DNA from: Tidjanibacter sp.
GTDB taxonomy: Bacteria > Bacteroidota > Bacteroidia > Bacteroidales > Rikenellaceae
Length of the DNA: 32,612 nucleotides
NCBI GenBank assembly: GCA_017466345.1
Contig: JAFTUI010000001.1
Location: 77,808 to 110,419, forward strand
Reading direction: 5' to 3'
Shown: piece after piece, positions 26,497 through 32,612 of the stretch
Layout: every line of letters begins with the position of its first letter
Numbering within the stretch: the stretch's first letter is position 1
Made by a program: the position numbers and the translations under genes
The notes under the pieces: model-generated
Told to the model about the DNA's origin: nothing
The model's database searches: none
What the model saw: only the letters and a program-made list of their open reading frames with translations

Positions 26497-28458
26497 ATGA
26501 CTACCGAAAAAATGAATTCTGTTCCTGAGGAACAAGTCGGCGTTGCCGAAGATGCGAAAATGGTTACTACCGAAGAGAGTGCTGTGCAAGCAGAGGGCTC
26601 TGGCGTTGAGAATGAAGAGATTACCCCCGCTGTGGAGGAGGTTAGCTTCGAAGAAGAGGATGCGGCATTGGCTGCTGAGGCTCCCGAATTTAAGCTCGAA
26701 AATGACGAGATGGTCGAGGAAGAAGCAGAGGTTAATGACAAACTTGCAGCTTCGCTTGCTGTGGTGGGCAAGATGAATAAGTCGGAGCTTGTGGAGTACT
26801 TTGCGGGTATCTTGGAAGAGAAACCTGTGCAGACTCTGCGCTATGAGGTGGAGGCTGTGAAGGTGTCTTTCTACAAGAAACATCGTGCCGAAGTAGAGGA
26901 TGCGAAGAGGATTTTTGTTGAGCAGGGCGGCTCGGCAGAGGAGTTTACTCCCGCTGTGGATGCCGAAGAGGTAAGGCTCAAAGAGTATTTTGCTATCTAT
27001 CGCGCCAAACGCGAGGAGTATATGGCTGGGCTCGAAAAGAGCAAAGAGGAGAACCTTAGGGTAAAACTCCAAATTATTGAGGAGTTGAAAGCTCTTGTTG
27101 CTGCGGGCGAGACTGTGGGACAGACTTTCCAGACTTTCAGGGCATTGCAGCAGCGTTGGAAAGAGGCTGGTGCTGTGCCTCAGGCAAATGTTAAGGAGGT
27201 GTGGGAGACCTACAACCTCCACGTTGAGAATTTCTACGATTTTGTGAAGATAAACAAGGAGTTGCGCGACTTGGACTTGCAACGCAACTTGGAGTCTAAG
27301 ACAGCACTCTGCGAGGTTGCCGAGGCTTTGGCAGGCGAAGAGTCGGTTGTTGTGGCTTTCCGCAAGTTACAGGACTTGCACGAGCAGTGGAGGGAGATAG
27401 GTCCCGTTGCTCGTGAGCAGAAAGACGCTATTTGGGAGCGTTTCAAAGAGGCCTCTTCGCGCATCAACCGCCGCCATCAGGAGTACTTCGAGGGTATCAA
27501 GGAGGAGCAGAAGAAAAACCTCGCGCTGAAAACAGAACTGTGTGAGAAGGCAGAGGAACTATCCACCGAGATGCTTACCACCCGAAAGGAGTGGAACAAG
27601 GCTTCCGAAAGACTCATTGAGATACAGAAAGTATGGAAAACCATAGGTTTTGCTCCCAAGAAGGACAATGCCAAGATATATGAACGCTTCCGTGCGGCTT
27701 GCGATAAGTTTTTCGAGCTTAAACGCTCGTTCTACGAGGGTGTTAAGACCGAAATGGAGCACAATCTGCAATTGAAAGTGGAGATCTGCGAGGCTGCTGA
27801 GGCTATTCAGGATAGCGAGCAGTGGAAGAAGAGTGCAGACGAGCTCATTGAGTTGCAGAAGCGCTGGAAAGAGATAGGTCCCGTTTCGCGCCGCCATTCG
27901 GACGCTGTGTGGAAACGCTTCCGTGCGGCTTGTGACCACTTCTTTGCACGCAAGAGTGCGCATTTCGCGGGTGTGGATGCTGAACACGCTGCCAACCTCG
28001 AAAAGAAAAATGCCCTTTTGGCAGAGATTGAACAGTTCGATATTACGGGTGGTTCGATTGAGGATATTAAGGAGTTCCAGAGGCGTTGGAGCGAGATCGG
28101 CTATGTGCCTATTAAGGAGAAAGATGCTTTGCAGAAACGCTATCGTGCAGCTATTGACAAACTCTTTGCAACACTCAGGGGTGGTGACCGTGAGCGTAGG
28201 GCTGAGAATTTCAGAAATAAACTGAGCTCTATGAAGGGCAATGGAGGTAAGTTGCGTAGCGAGCGTGATAGGCTCTACAATAAGGTTAAACAACTCGAAG
28301 CAGACATTGCTACTTTGGAGAACAACATCGGTTTCTTCTCGCGCTCGAAGGGTGCTGAGGCACTCATACGCGATGTGGAGAATAAAATTGAGCGTGCAAA
28401 GCAGGAGATGGCTGATACCATCGAGAAGATTAATCTTATCGACAGCGAACAAGAGTAG
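26497..28458 (+). CDS. DUF349 repeat protein
   Basis: The 653-residue protein begins with a strongly acidic, disordered-looking region (residues 1-80, rich in Glu and Ala). A helical stretch follows, then five DUF349-type repeats, recognised by W-[KRS]-x-[IA]-G-x-[AV]-P/A followed by a W/Y-x-[RT]-[FY] helix. The lead tryptophans are W221, W298, W380, W457 and W531, spaced 74-82 residues. A coiled-coil segment (about 600-653, LYNKVKQLEADIATLENN) ends it. There is no signal peptide or membrane segment, so it is probably cytoplasmic. The family's molecular role is not established to my knowledge. It precedes pyrG by 26 nt and seems to share its transcript. Confidence 0.85.
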   Translation: MTTEKMNSVPEEQVGVAEDAKMVTTEESAVQAEGSGVENEEITPAVEEVSFEEEDAALAAEAPEFKLENDEMVEEEAEVNDKLAASLAVVGKMNKSELVEYFAGILEEKPVQTLRYEVEAVKVSFYKKHRAEVEDAKRIFVEQGGSAEEFTPAVDAEEVRLKEYFAIYRAKREEYMAGLEKSKEENLRVKLQIIEELKALVAAGETVGQTFQTFRALQQRWKEAGAVPQANVKEVWETYNLHVENFYDFVKINKELRDLDLQRNLESKTALCEVAEALAGEESVVVAFRKLQDLHEQWREIGPVAREQKDAIWERFKEASSRINRRHQEYFEGIKEEQKKNLALKTELCEKAEELSTEMLTTRKEWNKASERLIEIQKVWKTIGFAPKKDNAKIYERFRAACDKFFELKRSFYEGVKTEMEHNLQLKVEICEAAEAIQDSEQWKKSADELIELQKRWKEIGPVSRRHSDAVWKRFRAACDHFFARKSAHFAGVDAEHAANLEKKNALLAEIEQFDITGGSIEDIKEFQRRWSEIGYVPIKEKDALQKRYRAAIDKLFATLRGGDRERRAENFRNKLSSMKGNGGKLRSERDRLYNKVKQLEADIATLENNIGFFSRSKGAEALIRDVENKIERAKQEMADTIEKINLIDSEQE

Positions 28459-28469
28459 TATTCAAATAA

Positions 28470-30110
<1,641 letters not shown>

Positions 30111-30144
30111 TTGAAACTTAAATAGAAAGAAAAGAAAATACGAA

Positions 30145-32151
30145 ATGGACAAAAAAAGTGTTATAGGCTTTGTGCTTATGGGCCTGATTCTCTTTGGATA
30201 TAGTTGGTACCAGGGAGAGCAGGCAGAAAAGCAACGAGAGGCCTATTTGGCTGCTCAGAGGGAGCAGTTTGTGGCAGACTCTATCGATAGAGCCGAGCAC
30301 CCTGAGAAGTACCTCCACGAGGTAGTAGAGAAGTATCAAGACGAGGCAAAGCAGGAAGAGGTTATTGCTGCTTATCAACAGCAGTCTCAGAAACGCTTGG
30401 AGAGTGAGCTTTCGCGCAACTTTGGCGAACAGATGGTTGGTGCGCTCAGTGGCGTGGAGCAGTTCTACACATTGGAGAACGATGTGATAAAGATGACCAT
30501 CTCTTCGCTCGGTGGTAAGGTGTCGGATGTTGAACTGAAAGAGTATACCAAATATGCCGAGGAGGGCGATGGCGAGCCTATCCATATGTTTGACCCTGAG
30601 AGTGCGAAGTTCGACTTGGGCTTCTATATGCGTAGGGGCTACAACGAGTCGAAGGTTAATACCGAGTCGTTCTACTTTACGACCGATGGCGTGGAAAGCG
30701 CAGTAGATAATGAAGGTCAAAGCATCCAGCGACTTGCGATGCGTCTGCCTATTGACGAGCAGTCGGCTTTGGAATTTGTCTACACAATGCACCAGGGCGA
30801 CTATATGGTTGATTTCGATGTGAAGTTTGTGGGTATGGCAGAGTGGATGCGCAACGCCACATCGTTTGATGTGACTTGGAACAACACCTCCTACCAAAAC
30901 GAGCGCGGCTACAAGAACGAGAATATGTACACCACCATCTCCTACCTCTTCCCAGAGGAGCGCAAGGTGGAGAAATTGCCCTTTGCTGAGGTGGGTAAGC
31001 GTGGCAATGGTAGTCGTAGTGAGACTATTCAGACCGAGTTTGAGTGGTTTGCATTCCAGCAACAGTTCTTCTCTTCGATTATGATTGCGCCCGATGGATT
31101 TAGCAATGGCGAGGTGGGCTTCGATACCTACAAACCTGGTAGTGGCTACATCAAGGACTTCAAGGCAAGCGTCAGTGTACCTTTCGACAGCGAGAAGAGC
31201 ACCTATAACTTTAAGTTCTACTATGGTCCCAACAAGTACTCGCTTTTGAAAGAGTACGATCTCGGTTTGGAGAAGCTTGTGCAACTCGGTGGTAGGCTCG
31301 TAAGTTGGGTAAATAGGTGGATTGTAATTCCCGTATTCGATCTTCTGAGCCGTTTTATCGGTAGTTACGGTCTTATCATTCTTTTGCTTACAATCTTTAT
31401 CAAATTGCTCATCTTCCCCTTGACCTATAAGTCATTTATGTCGTCTGCCAAGATGAGGGCGATTCGTCCCGAGATAGCAGCCATTCAGGCTAAATATCCC
31501 AAGGCTCAGACCGACCAGAACGAGATGATGAAGAGCCAGCAGGCAACAATGGAACTCTATAAGAAATATGGCGTTAGTCCTATGGGTGGCTGTCTGCCTA
31601 TGCTGATTCAGTTCCCCGTGCTGATTGCGATGTTCCGCTTCTTCCCCACGGCTATTGAGCTAAGGGGTGAGAGTTTCCTCTGGATGAAGGACCTCTCGAC
31701 CTACGATAGTGTCTTGAACTTGCCCTTCAACATTCCTTGGTATGGCGACCACGTTAGCCTTATGGCACTCATTATGGCTCTTACCTTGTTCTTCTACACA
31801 AAGATGACCTACAAGGAGCAGGAGCAGGCTACCGCAGCACCCGGTATGGCTGGTATGAAGTTTATGATGCTCTACTTCACACCTATTATGATGCTGATGT
31901 GGATGAATAACTACGCCAGCGGCTTGTGCTACTACTACTTCGTATCACAGATGCTGACTATCATCCAGAACTTCGCATTCCGCTATGGTATCAGCGAGGA
32001 AAAACTGCGTGCTAAGATGCTCGCCAAGGCAAAAGCCAATGGCGGCAAGAAGCAGAAGAGCAAATGGCAGTTGCGCCTTGAAGAGGCTCAGCGTCAGCAA
32101 GAGGCTATGATGAAGGAGCAGCAGCGTAAGCAGTATCGCTCCAAACATTAA
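30145..32151 (+). CDS. yidC: Membrane protein insertase YidC
   Basis: YidC inserts and folds inner-membrane proteins with or without the Sec machinery. The 668-residue protein has an N-terminal anchor (residues about 5-20), a large periplasmic domain (roughly 60-370), and the conserved C-terminal insertase domain. The latter includes SYGLIILLLTIFIKLLIFPL, a cytoplasmic helical hairpin with SAKMRAIRPEIAAIQAKYPK, YKKYGVSPMGGCLPMLIQFP, and further membrane helices. The terminus is highly basic and Gln-rich. The length is typical of Gram-negative and Bacteroidota forms rather than the short Gram-positive ones. It is the last gene of the plus-strand unit. Confidence 0.95.
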   Translation: MDKKSVIGFVLMGLILFGYSWYQGEQAEKQREAYLAAQREQFVADSIDRAEHPEKYLHEVVEKYQDEAKQEEVIAAYQQQSQKRLESELSRNFGEQMVGALSGVEQFYTLENDVIKMTISSLGGKVSDVELKEYTKYAEEGDGEPIHMFDPESAKFDLGFYMRRGYNESKVNTESFYFTTDGVESAVDNEGQSIQRLAMRLPIDEQSALEFVYTMHQGDYMVDFDVKFVGMAEWMRNATSFDVTWNNTSYQNERGYKNENMYTTISYLFPEERKVEKLPFAEVGKRGNGSRSETIQTEFEWFAFQQQFFSSIMIAPDGFSNGEVGFDTYKPGSGYIKDFKASVSVPFDSEKSTYNFKFYYGPNKYSLLKEYDLGLEKLVQLGGRLVSWVNRWIVIPVFDLLSRFIGSYGLIILLLTIFIKLLIFPLTYKSFMSSAKMRAIRPEIAAIQAKYPKAQTDQNEMMKSQQATMELYKKYGVSPMGGCLPMLIQFPVLIAMFRFFPTAIELRGESFLWMKDLSTYDSVLNLPFNIPWYGDHVSLMALIMALTLFFYTKMTYKEQEQATAAPGMAGMKFMMLYFTPIMMLMWMNNYASGLCYYYFVSQMLTIIQNFAFRYGISEEKLRAKMLAKAKANGGKKQKSKWQLRLEEAQRQQEAMMKEQQRKQYRSKH

Positions 32152-32156
32152 AAAAC

Positions 32157-32248
32157 GCATATAAGCGGCGTCTTTGGCGTTGCACAGCGATAAATCCCCT
32201 CCTCATTTACGAAGAGTAAACTGCGGAGGGGATTTTCTTGTGCGCCTA
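32157..32248. repeat. Dispersed ~90-bp terminator-bearing repeat, copy 2
   Basis: This segment begins five bases after the yidC stop and matches 20127-20218 in order and spacing of blocks: GCATATA, GCGG, TTGCAC, CCTCCTC, TTTACG, AAACT, GGAGGG and TTTTCTTGT. It has small indels. The base-paired core has changed from ACTCCC/GGGAGT to ATCCCC/GGGGAT, keeping complementarity. Confidence 0.65.
32191..32237 (+). terminator. Intrinsic terminator after yidC
   Basis: AAATCCCCTCC (32192-32202) pairs with GGAGGGGATTT (32225-32235), 11 pairs. An inner TTTAC/GTAAA stem is possible, and TTTTCTTG follows. It lies about 40 nt beyond the yidC stop and is embedded in the dispersed repeat. Confidence 0.85.
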
Positions 32249-32360
32249 AAATACGCTCCTTCTTTTGGCACAAAAATCCCTCCGTTCTCTGCGTTTTTTG
32301 TCTAACGTTGAGAGTCTATAATGAGAGATATGGGAGTTATGGGAAAACTCTCAACTTTCA

Positions 32361-32612
32361 ATTGACCAGCCTTTGGCTGCTCTAAAATGCTCCCGCTCGG
32401 CATAGTGCACAAGTGCCCTCTGCCCTCGCTTACTCGCATTTGCCTTAATTGACCAGCCTTCGGCTGCTCTAAAATGCTCCCGCTCGGCATAGTGCACAAG
32501 TGCCCTCTGCACTCGCTTACTCGCATTTGCCTCAATTGACCAGCCTTCGGCTGCTCTAAAATGCTCCCGCTCGGCATAGTGCACAAGTGCCCTCTGCACT
32601 CGCTTACTCGCA
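32361..32612. repeat. 87-bp tandem repeat, 2.9 copies, running off the window
   Basis: Units start at 32361, 32448 and 32535, each with ATTGACCAGCC. Units 1 and 2 differ at three positions, and unit 3 is identical to unit 2 over its 78 visible bases. Each contains a small palindrome CAGCC-TTC-GGCTG (unit 1 has TTT in the loop). Because 87 is divisible by three, two minus-strand frames stay open across the array and look like short repeat proteins, but no start, ribosome-binding site or family supports coding. The stretch 32249-32360 before it holds no gene I can support. Confidence 0.9.

Noticed and set aside
30118..31284. 388-codon minus-strand frame antisense to yidC
   Set aside because: It lies wholly opposite yidC and has no domain, ribosome-binding site or neighbour support.
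32302..32599. Two overlapping minus-strand repeat ORFs (29-residue period) over the tandem array
   Set aside because: They stay open only because the repeat is 87 bp long; two frames are open at once and neither has a credible start context.
32361..32612. CRISPR array
   Set aside because: The repeats are contiguous with no unique spacers, the 87-bp unit is too long, and no cas genes are near.

Overview
The window looks like a chromosome segment from a Bacteroidota (probably Bacteroidales) bacterium. The pointers are promoter-like TAnnTTTG boxes, few strong Shine-Dalgarno sites, a lipoprotein built of BspA-type leucine-rich repeats with an acidic stretch after the lipid cysteine, a DUF349 protein, a Bacteroidota-style YidC and a ptb-buk pair. 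The genus is not determined; a Rikenellaceae-like member would fit, but that is inference. Every position given was read by hand, with no alignment or folding software.

Region 1 (1-2689, + strand): the end of a pyrimidine cluster, pyrD (3' end only), pyrF, pyrE and a catalytic aspartate carbamoyltransferase. The last carries a C-terminal zinc module resembling the end of the regulatory chain PyrI. Region 2 (2690-3012): a promoter-like box, a strongly self-complementary leader and an intrinsic terminator lying just before purE, so purE is probably controlled by attenuation or follows a structured RNA gene. Region 3 (3013-20125, + strand): a compact 13-gene array, purE-purL-purC-purF-purM-purN-purH-purD-folD-purB-purA-guaB-guaA. 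It covers nearly all of the path from PRPP to AMP and GMP, plus FolD, which supplies the formyl-folate cofactor. Only purK is missing. The last gene, guaA, keeps its ATP-pyrophosphatase and dimerisation domains, but its glutaminase domain is shrunken and has lost the catalytic cysteine.

Region 4 (20126-22310): two terminator-like hairpins and a minus-strand LRR surface lipoprotein. Region 5 (22311-26294, - strand): an orphan OmpR-family response regulator, then ackA, ptb and buk, a module for acyl-phosphate and short-chain fatty acid energy metabolism. Region 6 (26497-32151, + strand): a DUF349 protein with five repeats, pyrG (CTP synthase) and yidC. Region 7 (32152-32612): a second copy of a roughly 90-bp terminator-bearing repeat also found after guaA, then an 87-bp tandem repeat that runs off the window.

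The main theme is nucleotide synthesis: UMP and CTP from the pyr genes, and AMP and GMP from the pur/gua array. The most unusual items are the glutaminase-degenerate GuaA, the PyrB-zinc fusion, the structured purE leader and the two repeat families.
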